Shown here: positions 22,262 to 34,790 of the stretch, piece by piece
How the letters are laid out: each line of letters opens with the position of its first letter
How positions within the stretch are numbered: position 1 is the first letter of the stretch
Source of the DNA: Cyclina sinensis
Taxonomy: Eukaryota; Mollusca; Bivalvia; Venerida; Veneridae
NCBI GenBank assembly: GCA_012932295.1
Contig: JAAONU010000001.1
Location: 59,369,693 to 59,433,692, forward strand
Direction of reading: 5' to 3'
DNA length: 64,000 nucleotides
Position numbers and translations under genes: made by a program
Notes under the pieces: model-generated
What the model was told of the DNA's origin: nothing
The model's input: only the letters and a program-made list of their open reading frames with translations
Databases searched by the model: none

Positions 22262-22480
22262 TTAAATTATTAACAATATTTTATGACACGCCAGTCTTAA
22301 ATTTCTTCGGAAAATGCCAAACGCACTTCGCCAATATCCGTAAAATGAGAAGTCAATGTCACATGAACAATTTTGAATATGTGACGTAGACAACAATGTA
22401 TCATTCAAAACATAATTTAATTTAAAAGATAGATAGATGAAAAATGTAGTTGTCAATACCTTTACATACTTAGAAAAAGT
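22262..22480 (-). CDS. Candidate Cys-containing terminal exon (unassigned)
   Basis: Minus-strand frame open from an acceptor-like TTTTTCTAAG near 22471 to TAA at 22262, ending with a Cys/Arg/aromatic-rich segment (NCSCDIDFSFYGYW). Several CpG sites fall in this segment. A plus-strand frame over 22270-22390 is equally protein-like and ends TAG, so strand is unresolved. A CCAAT-like motif and a TGACG motif occur here too, so regulatory DNA is an alternative. Confidence 0.25.
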   Translation of the reverse strand, partial: TFSKYVKVLTTTFFIYLSFKLNYVLNDTLLSTSHIQNCSCDIDFSFYGYWRSAFGIFRRNLRLACHKILLII

Positions 22481-22591
22481 TGTAAAAATTACAGAGGAAG
22501 AAGTATGATCTGTCGAGAATCCTTATCGGCACAATATATTAGGTTCTGTAAATGAAATGTTGTTTCTATAAATTACATATGTATGCAAATT

Positions 22592-22768
22592 AGCATCTTC
22601 CGACTTAATCCGAGCAATGGTGGAGAGGTTACAGAAAATGAAACTAGGTGCTTTATATCCACTGACATCCACGAATATATTCAAGTTATAAGTGAAAATA
22701 AACAGCATATTTTCTTGTTAGCAAGTTGTCTATGCATTGGTGTGATTATCGGCATTAATTGGGGGTAA
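22592..22768 (+). CDS. Candidate exon ending in a membrane helix (unassigned)
   Basis: Plus-strand segment after an acceptor-like AAATTAG. One frame of 58 codons begins IFRLNPSNGG, includes a potential N-glycosylation site (NETR), and ends in a hydrophobic helix of about 17 residues just before TAA at 22766. The same bases also contain GGTAATG, which could act as a weak donor. CpG is retained. Other frames on both strands are partly open. No family recognised. Confidence 0.3.
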   Translation, partial: SIFRLNPSNGGEVTENETRCFISTDIHEYIQVISENKQHIFLLASCLCIGVIIGINWG

Positions 22769-22837
22769 TGTTATATTTTTGTTAATGGGCAGTATTATAA
22801 CTTTAAAGATATGCAAAAGAATTACTATAACCTAACA

Positions 22838-23275
22838 CCATTATCTTTTTGGGACTAACATCAATACTCCCATGTAAGACATACCTTTTTCCTCAAAATT
22901 CACACTTAGATTTGCGGGGATGTGACTTATAAGCGGGTCCAACAAGTGAAAAATTTTTCTTGACCCCATATGTGACTTTCCTGAACCACTTTCCACCACC
23001 AGCCGAGGTATATTTATCAACAATGGTTCCAGAGCCATTCTTTAAAATTTCAAAAGCAACCTAATAATTTGTGGTTGGATTCATTGCAGAAACTGAATGA
23101 GAGTGCAGATGTGTTGAGAATTTGTATAAATTACAATTATATCATCCAATAGAAATGCCTCAAATCTTAATCATTTGGTACTGTGTCTTATAAGAGGGAC
23201 AATGTAAAAGGTACAGAATTTAGTGTGTGCGTCTTATACGTGAGAGCGTCTTATAAACAAGTATATACAGTATTA
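22838..23275. repeat. Decayed DNA element with TTATAAGAC subterminal motifs
   Basis: Several copies of a TTATAAGAC/GTCTTATA motif cluster near both ends (22876, 22928, 23190, 23232, 23250), with an end like GTATATACAGTA. A related arrangement occurs at 39331-39755. Probably a non-autonomous DNA transposon; termini are uncertain. Confidence 0.4.
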
Positions 23276-25299
23276 GACAGAAAGGGTATATTAATTACTT
23301 CATTCTTTCAATGCTTCACTTCTTGAAAACCCTTGTTTTCAAATCCAAGAGAGGATCACAATTACAAGCAGTTCTTATTTTATTGAGCGAGTCATGTCTT
23401 ACTGGCAGAAATGATCTATATTTGTACCAAAATCATTGATAGCTTTGTTTTTTTTAACATCAATGAACATTTAATTAATACAATGCAGTAATTTTTTTTC
23501 AATAATATTGCACAAAATTATAAAGAAAGGCATTTTCCTGGAAAAATGACTTGAATACAGAAACAAAGTCATATTTCAACACTGTTTTAGAGTGAATTGA
23601 AAATGGTTTGATCATTTTCCTTGCAGTACATCTATTTTTCTATATCAGTAAAATCAATGTGATCTGGCACATAAGTAAATGTTGTATATACTTAAATCAT
23701 TTTTTAAATTAAGGGCAACAACTCTATCAACAGTTGTTCAAACTCAGACCAGGACTTACTGATTTACTGCCAAATGCCATTAGTTTACATGAAAGATAAT
23801 TAAATATTTGTTCAATAAGAGGAGGAAACCTTGAGTACAAATTTACTTGAGCACAATAACTACTTCTGAACAGGTTAAAGATTTAAGTTTTGGATTATCT
23901 AAAATCCATGCAATTTAAAAAATTTACACTTACATCTTTACATCTCATTCTAATGGCTTTGTACATTTTACAAGAGAGGATGTTTTGTTTCATTCATTCA
24001 TTCATTGATTCATTCACGGATTCACTCACTCATTCACTCATTCATTCATTTATTCATTCATTCATCCCTTTCTGAAATATTGACCTATCATATATATACT
24101 CATGAAAAAGAATAAATCTGATATTCCAGTATTCATAACTAAGCCAGAAAATTTTGACTAATTTCAACAACAAAAAATAACTCACCGTTTTAATTATTCC
24201 ACTTAAATTATTTTTTTTAAATCCATCAGTTATTTCTAAAAAATAACATATTTCCATAGCGCGCACATCTGACAAATGGGATACTATCCTGTATATGACA
24301 AAATAATTGTAACATGTTATTTGTTGTTGACTCACATAAAGTACCTCACACTTCTATTAGGTTTCAACAATGACAGTTAAGCTCTTCCTGCAACTTTTCC
24401 TGTTAATTACATCACTGACAAAATAATACAATCAAAAAATTATCTTAAATATTTTTTTTTCCTGGTGAACACCATTTTAAAGAAACATATATTTTCTTTT
24501 GATAATTTTATTGTTAAAGTAGTCAAAATTTATTAATAATTTTCCACTACATCAATGACACATATTTAATGTGAAACATAACCCTTTACAATGGCAAACA
24601 CATCAACCTTTTCAAATCATATTATTTTCATACTCATAATGAAACTGGACTGCTATATCCTTTAAACATGTCTGATTGTACTGTATTAATTGACGGGACA
24701 ATAAATTTCTACAGGTACAGGGGGCATGCAGGACAACAACACAGTCACAGGTTGATAGTAAAAGTTCAGCAGTATACAGTACATATGTCCAGGTATGGTA
24801 TTTACTTATTACTAGGACACAGACCTTATTCTCATTCACCGCACTCATTTTCATTTGGAGATGTTTCAAAGCCCATCAGAGATATTTTCCAAATATCCTG
24901 AAGGAGCACGGATACTTACATATGTTGCAATTTTTTTTCAGCCCTTTACAACAAAAGTAACAAAACAGACACATGTCACAGGTTGATGGTGTATAAGTAC
25001 ATGCTTCATGAGTCCTGAGGTATTGTAGATATGGTATTTACCTATTGATTAAAAACATCTTTCAATAAATACCATTATCACAGTCTTTCTTTTACTTAAT
25101 TTGTTTTTGTATAATTTAACAACTTCTGAAGTCCATGTAAATATATAATAAATATGGCTACAAATTTAATTTATTTCATTGAAAACTAGAACAGTCACTG
25201 AAAATGACAAATACCCCTACAACTGTGCATTGACTCAACAGCAGAAGCAAATCTGGAGTTCCTATAGCAGGAGCTTTAATGATAATGCATGTAATTAAT
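23276..25299. other. AT-rich stretch with a CATT microsatellite
   Basis: No gene supported. Includes the microsatellite at 23988-24066. Frames at 24054-24335 and 24612-24869 lack corroboration. Confidence 0.4.
23988..24066. repeat. (CATT)n microsatellite
   Basis: About 19 tetranucleotide units of CATT/ATTC with a few substitutions (GATT, CACT). Confidence 0.9.
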
Positions 25300-25758
25300 T
25301 AATCTGTTGAAAACTGATGGAGGAGTATGTCAAATGTGACAAAAAGTCTAAGTTCAAGGGCAATAATTGTGCCTGGCTAGGTATGCATCAGAAATATGTC
25401 TTTCAACTCTTCATTGCCTAATTACTATCTTTGCCAAGTGTCATTTCCATCGGTTGAAAAATGAAGGAGTAAGTTATATATTAGTCAAAAATGGGGAAGA
25501 GTGTAAGTTCAAGGGGCAATAACTCTGCATTGCCTGCATGGATTTGCATAAAAAACATGTCCTGCACATCTACATCGCCTGGTGACCATTCCTGCCAAGT
25601 TTCATTTCAATCAGTTGATAAACTAAAGGAAGAGTTCGCGATGCAAGGTAAAGATGTCAAACATGACTGACCGAATGACCGACCGACCTCAAGGGTGATT
25701 CCAGTATACCCCCCTGCAAACTTTGTTTGCGGGGGAGCGGGGGATGTATAATGATACT
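25300..25758. repeat. Family P-like element, copy 2
   Basis: Two diverged units of about 150 bp (AAGTTCAAGGGCAATAA near 25354, variant near 25509), a run of GACCGACC-like motifs, then a terminal hairpin at 25709-25735 with arms around CCCCTGCAAAC and GTTTGCGGGG. Same architecture as 18463-19362 with different unit sequence. Confidence 0.7.
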
Positions 25759-26649
25759 GACATTTCAAGTATTCAACTCAACATTTTTTTTGTTTACAGC
25801 CTAAACTGTTATGGAAATATTTGCTGCAAGGCATTAATTTTGTGCTGTATCTACTGCAATCATCTTTTTTGAAGATATTTCTTGTTTAAACATATGGTCT
25901 GCAAATCTGCTTGTAAATCCCCCTATTAATGTTGTGGAACTGTCCACATGTAACCATGGACAAATTCATTTTAGAAAGTTAGCAAGCAGAAGTATATATT
26001 TTTGTTGTAATTCAACACACCCGTAACATTATTTTTTTCTCATTATACAAATAAATACTTTGAATTTTATGTTCCAGTGTATTATAGGTCTGTAAGCTGT
26101 ATTAAAATATTTTCATTTTCTTACCAACATTTTTTTTTCATTTTTATTCATATAAACAAGTGGTTAGATTTTTTTGTTAAAACTGACAGAAGATCCTATA
26201 TGTTGGCAGACCAATATTTATTTTTCTCATCTCTTGCCAAAAATAATATATTTATCAAATAGCAGGTTAAACTCAGTGCAACTGTCAGAGTGGAAACATT
26301 TAATTCAAATGCTACAGAATTATTTTTTTTATCAGACAATATGTAACTTGAAAAAGTGCATTTTAATACAAAATTATTTCTTTTATTGTTAAATGTTACA
26401 AACTAGGTTATTGATTTTAACTGCATGTTAATTATAAAAAGTAATATTTTTTAATTTACAGATCATAGTTAGTAATCGAATACCCATGATTTACAAACAA
26501 TACTGGACTGATTTGTACAAGGGCAAAACAATAAGGTCATTATGGCCCTTTGTCACATACTTCAGTTCCACTTATTAAAAACATGATACTATAATAAATA
26601 TGTCAAAAAGACCAGACAACCTTCTTTTTTCATTCAATGTTATATGCTT
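25759..26649. other. AT-rich stretch without supported gene
   Basis: No feature recognised. Confidence 0.4.
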
Positions 26650-27430
26650 TTCATTTGGAGATAGAGATCCGTGACCCAGTTTTTTTTTTACTTGAGAAGA
26701 CCCGGTCTCAATCTCTGCTACAGAGATCCCTAGAAAGTAACCACAAAGTTAACCATTTATCTTCTACAGTGACCCTGTTTTTGACCCTACATGACCCAGT
26801 TGCAAAACATCAAAGAAATTATCAAGACAAACATTCCTATCTTGTTTAAAGAAAAAAGAGTGTCCTGTAGAGTGTTCACAAATTTTCCACTAATATGAGC
26901 TGAAGACCTCATTTCACTCTATTTGACACAATTCCAAACTTGTCCAAGAGATCATCAAAACAAACATTCTGACCCAGTTTCATGAAGACTGGGTCTAAAA
27001 TGTGAATTTAAAGAGTTTTAAGTTTTCCACTAATCTGTGTAATGACAATCTAGTTTTAGAACCCATATGACCCAGTTTTTTCTAATTATGAGGCTCATCA
27101 GAAACATTTAGGTCATGTTCAACGAAGAATGGATGTTATGAAAGTTTTCCATTGGTCGGAGCTGGTGACCTGTGTTTTTTTTACCTACATGACCCAGTTT
27201 AAATGTGAACTCTAAGAGTGTTTTTCATGCAAGTTTTTTTCATCTCAGCTGGTGACCAAGTTTCCCCCCACCCCGACCTAAATGACCTTTTTCTTATGTC
27301 AACCTAGCTATTCCTAATACAAAATGTTCTGAACAAGTTTCATGAAGTTTCAGTAAAAACTGGGATCTCTGGAGTGTAACAAAAGTTTTCAGAAATAGCC
27401 TTGACATAAATACATGTTAAGTATACCATA
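26650..27430. repeat. Family R tandem-unit element, diverged copy
   Basis: Degenerate units carrying the phrases TGACCCAGTTTTTGACCC, ATCAAGACAAACATTC and GAGTGTTCACA in the same order as in the arrays at 47977-49676 and 58697-61460. No coding content. Confidence 0.65.
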
Positions 27431-27469
27431 TGAAACAAATCAAAGGGTCCTTAACTCTATAAATAACAA

Positions 27470-28395
27470 GAGCTGTTTGTGAAACATGTATGGCCCCCTC
27501 TAATGCAACCTATTAGTCATGTTACAGGACTTCTAAAAATGACCTTAACCTTAACCTACTGACCTTAAAATCAACATCGGTCATTTACAGGTTATGACCA
27601 ACTACACCACTAAATCTGAAGACTGTAGACCAGCTTTTATGGTGAAAGTCACTGTGACCTTGACTTTTGATCTACAGACCTCAAAATCCATACGGGTCAT
27701 CTACCAGTCATTGTTTGCCACAGCATTCTCTAGTTATTTATTGGACAAGGTTTTTGTGGTCAAGTCACAGTGACCTTGATCTTTGACCTACTGATCTCAA
27801 AATCAATAGAGGTCATCTACAGGTCATTATCAACCTCCACACCAAATCTGAGGATTAAAGCAAGTAAGCCAAAGCTGTAAGCCAAAGCATTCTCTAGTTA
27901 TTGGTCGGACATGCTTTCCTTGGTCACAGAAACCTTGACCTTAGACCTACTGACCTCAAAATAAAGATGGGTCATCTATCGATCATGACCAACCTCCTGT
28001 GAAGTTTGAAGGCTGTGGGTCAAATAATACTTGAGTTATTGAGCAGACATTGTCTTCAAATTCAAGGTGACAATGACCTTGACCTTTCACCTACTGACCC
28101 TAAAAACAATGGGGTCTTCTACTTAGTAAGAGCAACCAATCTATGAAGTTTGAAGGCTTTGGGTCAAAAGGTACTCGAGTTATTGAGTGGATATGGTTTT
28201 CAAATTCAAGGTGACAGTGACCTTGACCTTTCATCTACTGACCATTCAGTAAGAGCAACCAGCCTATGTAGTTTGACAGCTGTGGGCCAAATGGTACTCG
28301 AGTTATTGACCAGACAAGGTCTGCTATACTGACGGACAAATGGACCACATGTCCAACCAACATGTGCAAAGCAATATGCTAATATGCTATATGTA
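27470..28395. repeat. Tandem-unit element, GTGACCTTGACC type
   Basis: Starts near ACAAGAGCTGTTTGTG and consists of about five diverged units with GTGACCTTGACCTTTGA, CTACTGACC and GGTCATCTAC blocks. Ends near the ATATGCTAATATGCTATATG stretch. The 60-codon frame at 28150-28332 is a by-product. Confidence 0.7.
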
Positions 28396-29619
28396 GCAAA
28401 TCAAAGGCTTCAACTGTGATTTTAAATATGCGCATCTCCTGGTACTGAAAAATCTCAACTGCTGAAAAATATCAGGGACAAGAGTATGTGACAGAAGGAT
28501 GCATGCAATGATTGGCAAAACTGGTAGTAAAAGCATAAAAATTAACAGGTCCATTGCAGATCTGAAGAATCACTTTCATCTGTACTATAATAAATCTATC
28601 TATCCTTATTTTATATATACAAATTTCATTTCCATTCAATACATAGAAGTTGACTGATAATATTGCCTTGTAATTCATATCCAAAACATGAAAATACTTT
28701 TAAAATTTTAACCACAATATGAACTGAATAATACAGGATAATTATAAATGTCAATTGCAAATGGCTTACTTCTAGGGTAACTGAGTTTGCTGACTATTTG
28801 AACACAACCATTCACCATAATATCTGAAAGATTAAGCCCATACTCTAGAAATCAATCCTATATCCAAACATTGCCTTAAAGATATAAATTAATCTGAATC
28901 AGTAATATTGCAACTATGTTAGAGGAGTGGATAAAACCAGACTCTACTTAAAAAATCTGACCTCTGAAATTCCAGTGTGACCTTAACCTCATGAACTCAA
29001 ACTTTCTCTAACTTTACCATAAGCTAAAGTGTCATATACTGATACGTAGTTAAAAGCTTAAGTTGTTTCTATAGCAATTATATCTGGCTGCCACATGTGA
29101 CCTTGACCTTCTGTTCAGCTGGGCAAGCAAAAATAAAATCACACTTTATCTCGGCAAATAAGCTTGTCAATCAATACATTAAGTATCAATTGTATCCATC
29201 TGTGCACTGAAACATAATGGCTCTGATCCAATCATAAACTTCTTCTTTGCCTAGAATAAACGGTCATCTTTTATTGCAATTAATGCAAGAAGACTGGCAA
29301 TAAATTTCAAGATATTTCCTACTAAAAAAATTTCAGCTGATAAAACACTTAACATAGCATTTTCTGCTTCTTATTTAAATAGTTTTTATCAAAATACTTT
29401 GACCATCTTCCTGTTTAGTATGTTCTTAAAATAGTTCAGTCTCTCTGTTGTCTAATTAACAGGTGCTTTTTTTCAAGACCAGAAAGCAATAAAAATGTCA
29501 ACTTTAATTATGTAATTAATGTATCTCAAATTTAGTGAGGGAAACAAAATTTTGTGAAAGTGAAGCATCACTCTGGAGTTAAACAGAACTTCCTTTTCAG
29601 TGAAATGATACATCATAAA
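28396..29619. other. AT-rich stretch up to the Gypsy-B LTR
   Basis: No gene supported. Confidence 0.4.
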
Positions 29620-30595
29620 TGTGCGACCGGGCCCTTCGGGCTGGGACCTTATTCATGCGTTCACTTGTAGTCTGTTAAAGCGAGTTGTCTGACTTGGGGA
29701 ATCAGCTATCTTAGCCCTAAAGCCACGGTAGCAACAAGTTCTGCTCAGTGTTCGCAAGTTGAGTAACAAAGTCTAACAGTAATAGTTCAACACAACACAG
29801 TTTGCAGTTTCAAGAATTTGTATTATTTCTAATTATCATGAATTCCATTTAATAGTCTGATATATAATAAATTCCAACAAAATCCAATGAATAAAAGCCA
29901 AATGAAATAATTTATAGAACTTGTCTTAAAAATGAATGTATCTTAAAACATTTGTAGCCTTTATCTGATCTTATTATCAATCCTACTATTCACCTACTTA
30001 CTACCTTTCTACTAAAAAAATTCTTTCTTATATGCAGTTCATGTATTTCCATGTTTTACATAGACTGACCAATGAAATTAACAAAGTAATCAAATAATTG
30101 ACCAATAAAATTTACTGTAACAAATATGCAAATAGTAAGTACCTTAAGACTTAGCTCAAACCCTAACAGACTTGTTTTTACACTTAATCAGGAAGCCCTC
30201 ACCTTGGCTATTACAATAATCAATTACCCAAGCTGTTAAAACCTTTTAGGAAATATCCTGTTGATAAATTTATTTACTAGTTATTAAACTAAAATCTCTT
30301 GACACAACAAGGTGTAAAAGAAACCTAATGTAAATAATATCAAGAAACAGATGTCAACTTCCTGAGAATGATTGTTAAGAAAAATAAATCCTTTTTTAAA
30401 GAAAAACCTTTTCAAAACTTTTTGACTCAAGTTACTCAGTTTTCTTAATTATCAAATACTAAAAATCAAATACAGTTTTGTATAATAATATGTATATATA
30501 TATATATTTTTTTTTTTACATTTTTATTTTTTTTATGTACTTTATTATTTATTTATTATTAACAAAACTTGGGGCTTTTGTATTGCTCGGTGGCA
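29620..30595 (-). repeat. Gypsy-B 3' LTR (976 bp)
   Basis: On the minus strand it begins TGCCACCGAGC and ends GGTCGCACA. Nearly identical to 37507-38481. Includes a TA-repeat and T-run region near 30491-30533 and a GC-rich hairpin around CCCGAAGGGCCC near its end. Confidence 0.97.
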
Positions 30596-30597
30596 AA

Positions 30598-30608
30598 TTC
30601 CCCCTTGC
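30598..30608 (-). promoter_or_regulatory. Gypsy-B polypurine tract
   Basis: GCAAGGGGGAA on the minus strand immediately before the 3' LTR, the normal primer site for plus-strand DNA synthesis. Confidence 0.8.
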
Positions 30609-31826
30609 TTGAAATAGTTCGTCCTCGAACTACCAGATTATTTTAGAGTTTTAAACATCATATTATTTACATCAATTATAGAAAATATGTACAAATACCT
30701 AAAAGAGAAAAAAAATCAGATTAAATGGCATGAAGTAAATATGCAAGACAGCAATGAATAGTAAAAGAAAATTGTCCCGGGATAATATATACATTTTGTA
30801 CATAGCAATTGCTTGATATATAATAGTGTCTTTTATATTTTTGTAGTTTCCTCTAGAACTGGCAGGTAAAACTGTGTATTCCTGAAATTACTAGTATAAT
30901 AAGTCTATCTTCCTGTCTGAAAATGGTTTAAACAAACAACCATAGACACACATTTTCTGAAGTTGGTATCACTGAAATGAATGTTTTAAACACAATATCT
31001 GGAATGGACTCTCTGAATATTTGAATGTCATCACTAGTTAGTAGAACAGAGTGCAATCTGGTAAGTACATGGCAATCATACACCTTTATATCTGTGACCA
31101 TTATTAGAATAGAAATTTGTAAAAAAAATAATAAAAGGAAATCAATATGAAATCTGAGTGGAAAGAAATTTATATACCTTAAACCTTAACATTAAATCCA
31201 TTCTAGAGGTTGCACTGTTCGTCAGCAATTTAAGGGTTAAACCCAGCTGCTTATAACTCACAAGTGCTCTAACCAAAGAATGAATAAAAACACAGTAAAA
31301 TGAAATTTAAAGACATACAAATGTGGATTTCTCCAAATACAATAGTTACAGCAAAAGAAAAATTGTAATTTTCACTTCTGTTAAAGATTTGTTATAGTCT
31401 AATTACAGTATGCATGAAAAATATAAAGAGTCTTTAATTTGTATAATTTAGCTAATGTCAGACAATGCAAAGGTTTGGTGAAAGACTTGCATTCGCGAAA
31501 CTACAAGTCAATCATAGCACTAATAGAACACCTTATTTCAGGTAAAAAAATAATACCTTTACAATATCTAAGATTAGTCCACCTATATGTCAAAAGGAAA
31601 AATAATCAACAAATATGAAAAAATCTGTTGACATGGAAATTTTTTAAGAATTAAAAGTGTACACCATAGATTAAAGCCACTGTTTTTAAAAAAATATATA
31701 TTAACAAAATTGTCCATTTTGACTTTAGAAATCCGACAGTTAAAAAGTACTTAATTACAATATTTAAAAGTTTTGTTCTTTTACTGGAAACAGTGATAAA
31801 CAGTTTTCATTATCTGACCTAACCAC
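30609..31826 (-). other. Gypsy-B 3' untranslated region
   Basis: About 1.2 kb between the pol stop and the polypurine tract. No envelope-like or gag-like frame is visible on either strand. Confidence 0.6.
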
Positions 31827-34790
31827 CTAAGATGAGCGATGAACAAATTTTCTGTATTGTTCTTTTAAATTCTGTATCAAAAAGAAAAGATTTCCAGGTG
31901 GAATTTGGTGAAAAAGTAACCATTCAGGAGCAATATTATAATTTTTAAAATCTACCAGAGCTTTGATTTCACCATTTATATCAAGTTTTAGTTCTTGAAT
32001 GGCTCTACTACTAATAGCATCATCAAATTGTTCTTTTCTGGACTGTATGTACTGCTGGTCATTCTGCCTTTTTAAATGCTCTATTTGGAAATTTAAGTTT
32101 CTTTCATCATTTTTCTTTTCTAGTGTATTAATTAAACTTGCTGCTTCTTGATAAACAGAAGTGATATGAAATAGTTTCTCTTCAGGTTTGCCTTGTTTAA
32201 GGAAATACACCCTTCCATCTATAAATCTCAAACCAGTAAGTCTGTCCGAATGCTCTCCTTCTGAATTAGTTCTGGAAGTTGTTGCTGCATTCACTGAAGA
32301 GGTTTCTTTGAAATATTTTGGTTTCTTGCTCTTTTGTTTCTTTTTCCTGCCATTCATTGTACGAGTTGCATGAAATTGTGTGATGAAGTTTTGTTGTAAC
32401 TTGCATGGAAAATGCCATTCAGTGTGGTTATCACTGAACTTCACTCTGTAGTATAAGGCTCCGCTGCTCCATTTACCTTGAATTATTTCCTTAATTTCAT
32501 TATCATTAAACTTTTTACATGATTTGTTTTTGCAGTCTTTGCAGGTAGGAATTTTCCTTTGGTTGTTACTGGTTGTTTCTTCTGGTGACTTTGGAGATGA
32601 CTGGGTAGTTGGTGACTTCTGTTTACTTTGGTCCAAGTTAAATGTTACTTTCTTTTTGTTTCCCTTTTGTATATTTTGTGTGTCTGTGTTTGATGTGCTC
32701 TGTTGATTTGTTTCTCTATGGGTATCTATTTTCACAGCTTCCTTTGACCTTTTGTCAATTTTAGTTGCATTCTTCTTATTTTCATTTTCAGTTGTTTGGT
32801 CTGTAATACGTGTTTTTGCTTTCTTCTTGTTGGCTCTTGGCCTTGCATTTTCCCTTTGGGATTCATTTTTGTTTTGAGTTTTGTCTTGGTTTGAGCCTTG
32901 ACCTTGATTGTTGTCATGGCTAGAATCCTTTGCTGGTTGCTTATCTCTGTTGCTTTTTGTATTAGTAGGCTGAGTTTCATTCTGGGGAGGATCTGGCATT
33001 TCCTCTGGATCCAGCTCTGCTTCATCATCGGCTAATTCTGCTGGTGGGTTTGTTGGTCGACTGTTAGGATCAAAGTATGGTTTCAGTCTCAAAGCATTGA
33101 CCAAAGACTTTACCTCCTTATTTGTCCTACTGTGTCTAAGCCTGTATGTAAAGTTTGGCCCAAGCATAGTTATGTAGTAGGGGCCTACCCACTTGCGATG
33201 TAGTTTCGGCGCTTTACCTTGTGGTACCTTTGTGCAGTATAGCCACACACGGTCTGCTGGTCTGTACTCAGGCGTATTAGAATACTTATCATACTGATAC
33301 TTGTATTTCTGTTGTGCCCTTGCAACATTTTCTTTTGCCAATTTTCTGCAGATTTCGAGGTTGTGAAGCATTTTCTGAAGATGAATTTTGTAATTCTGAG
33401 GCAGGTGATCCTTTGGGTGAAGTGCTATGTCTACAGGAAGGTTCATTTCTCGACCATAAAGCAGAAAGAACGGACTGAAGTCGGTTGACTGAGTGGCAGG
33501 TGTTGACCGATATGCCATTAGTACTCCTGGTAGTAGATCTGGCCAGTCATCCTGTTGACCCTTGCAATATGCCCTGAAAGCTTGTAAAATATAGCTGTTC
33601 TTGGACTCTACAAGGCCATTGGTCATTGGATGGTAGCTGCTGGTGTATGTTGTTTTAATTTGACATAACTCTGCCAAAGCTTTCACCAGGTTTGACATGA
33701 AGTTCTTTCCACGGTCACTAAGAAGGACTCTTGGAGCTCCATATCTTGAAATGATCTCCCTGAAGAGTATGCTAGCCACTTCTTCACATGTCTGTGTGCG
33801 CAATGGGAAGGCTTCTGCCCATTTAGAGTAGCTGTCGACCACTAACAAGATGTGTTTATATTTCTCTTTGGAAGTAGGAAGACCACTCAAAATGTCCATC
33901 TGCCAACGATTAAAGACGTCATCTACTGGTTGTGGATGTAATGGAGGTGGTTTGGCATTAAAGGCTCGCTTAGACTGCTGGCACACTTCACAGGTTTTGA
34001 CATACTGCCTTATGTTTTCATACATGGAAGGCCAATAGTACTTACTCCGGAGTGATGCATATGTCCTCTCAAAACCTTGGTGTCCTCCACCTGCAATACA
34101 GTCATGGTAAGACTTTAAGATGTCGTCACGCAGAATTCTGGGTATTGCAGTTTGTCTTGTCAAGCGTTCTTCTCTTGGCACTTGTTTACCTCTTCGAGAG
34201 TAGAAGTGTTGAAGAATTCCATTGACAATCTCGTAGTTATACGATTCAGCAACTACAACACGTGCTTTCTGAGGGTCTGTTGGAACATCATTGTTAGCAA
34301 GGTAGTTGAATATATCCCTGAAGTCTGGACAGTTCTTCTGAGCATTAGCCAAGTCTGGGAACTTTGGTTCTGGTCGCTGAACTTTGTCCATGTTTATAGC
34401 TGCCAAAACAGCAACTTCATCTTCTCCAGGGTATATGAAAGAGACCTGAGTGTACTCTTGATTTTCCTCAGCCATACCTATGTGATCGGCCAGGTCACTA
34501 GAGGCTGCAGGAGTGGTATCTTGGTACTGCTGTCTTGAGAGAAAGTCGGCATTGCGATTGGCTGTTGTGGAGCGGTGCTTTATCTCAAACTGGTAGGACT
34601 GCAGAAGAATGCTCCATCTACCTAAACGTCCATTCTGATCCTTAATCTGTTGCAGGTATTTTACAGAGACGTTGTCTGTATACACTGTAAACTTCTGATT
34701 GGTCAGGTAATGGTGGTAGGTCTGGATAGCTTCTACTAGCGCAAGTCCTTCCTTGTCAGTGATGTGCCACTTTCGCTCTGCATCGCGCAG
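31827..34790 (-). CDS. pol: Gypsy-B pol, part 2: end of RNase H, integrase, chromo-like domain and long C-terminal extension
   Basis: In frame with 34791-36803 across a single TGA. Numbering from the first Met (34685, 952 residues): RNase H YTDN box at 2-5; HHCC finger at H194/H202/C232/C235; integrase catalytic D264, D324 and E360; GPY/F-type motif near 501-503; a Lys/Asn/Gln/Thr-rich, probably disordered linker near 545-710; a CxxC cluster near 715-723; a chromodomain-like segment near 728-772; and a further 150 residues predicted to include a coiled coil (about 840-885) and an aromatic-rich tail. The extension after the chromo-like domain matches nothing I recognise. If the stop is real, this part could only be made by readthrough or from an internal start. 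Confidence 0.93.
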   Translation of the reverse strand: MRDAERKWHITDKEGLALVEAIQTYHHYLTNQKFTVYTDNVSVKYLQQIKDQNGRLGRWSILLQSYQFEIKHRSTTANRNADFLSRQQYQDTTPAASSDLADHIGMAEENQEYTQVSFIYPGEDEVAVLAAINMDKVQRPEPKFPDLANAQKNCPDFRDIFNYLANNDVPTDPQKARVVVAESYNYEIVNGILQHFYSRRGKQVPREERLTRQTAIPRILRDDILKSYHDCIAGGGHQGFERTYASLRSKYYWPSMYENIRQYVKTCEVCQQSKRAFNAKPPPLHPQPVDDVFNRWQMDILSGLPTSKEKYKHILLVVDSYSKWAEAFPLRTQTCEEVASILFREIISRYGAPRVLLSDRGKNFMSNLVKALAELCQIKTTYTSSYHPMTNGLVESKNSYILQAFRAYCKGQQDDWPDLLPGVLMAYRSTPATQSTDFSPFFLLYGREMNLPVDIALHPKDHLPQNYKIHLQKMLHNLEICRKLAKENVARAQQKYKYQYDKYSNTPEYRPADRVWLYCTKVPQGKAPKLHRKWVGPYYITMLGPNFTYRLRHSRTNKEVKSLVNALRLKPYFDPNSRPTNPPAELADDEAELDPEEMPDPPQNETQPTNTKSNRDKQPAKDSSHDNNQGQGSNQDKTQNKNESQRENARPRANKKKAKTRITDQTTENENKKNATKIDKRSKEAVKIDTHRETNQQSTSNTDTQNIQKGNKKKVTFNLDQSKQKSPTTQSSPKSPEETTSNNQRKIPTCKDCKNKSCKKFNDNEIKEIIQGKWSSGALYYRVKFSDNHTEWHFPCKLQQNFITQFHATRTMNGRKKKQKSKKPKYFKETSSVNAATTSRTNSEGEHSDRLTGLRFIDGRVYFLKQGKPEEKLFHITSVYQEAASLINTLEKKNDERNLNFQIEHLKRQNDQQYIQSRKEQFDDAISSRAIQELKLDINGEIKALVDFKNYNIAPEWLLFHQIPPGNLFFLIQNLKEQYRKFVHRSS

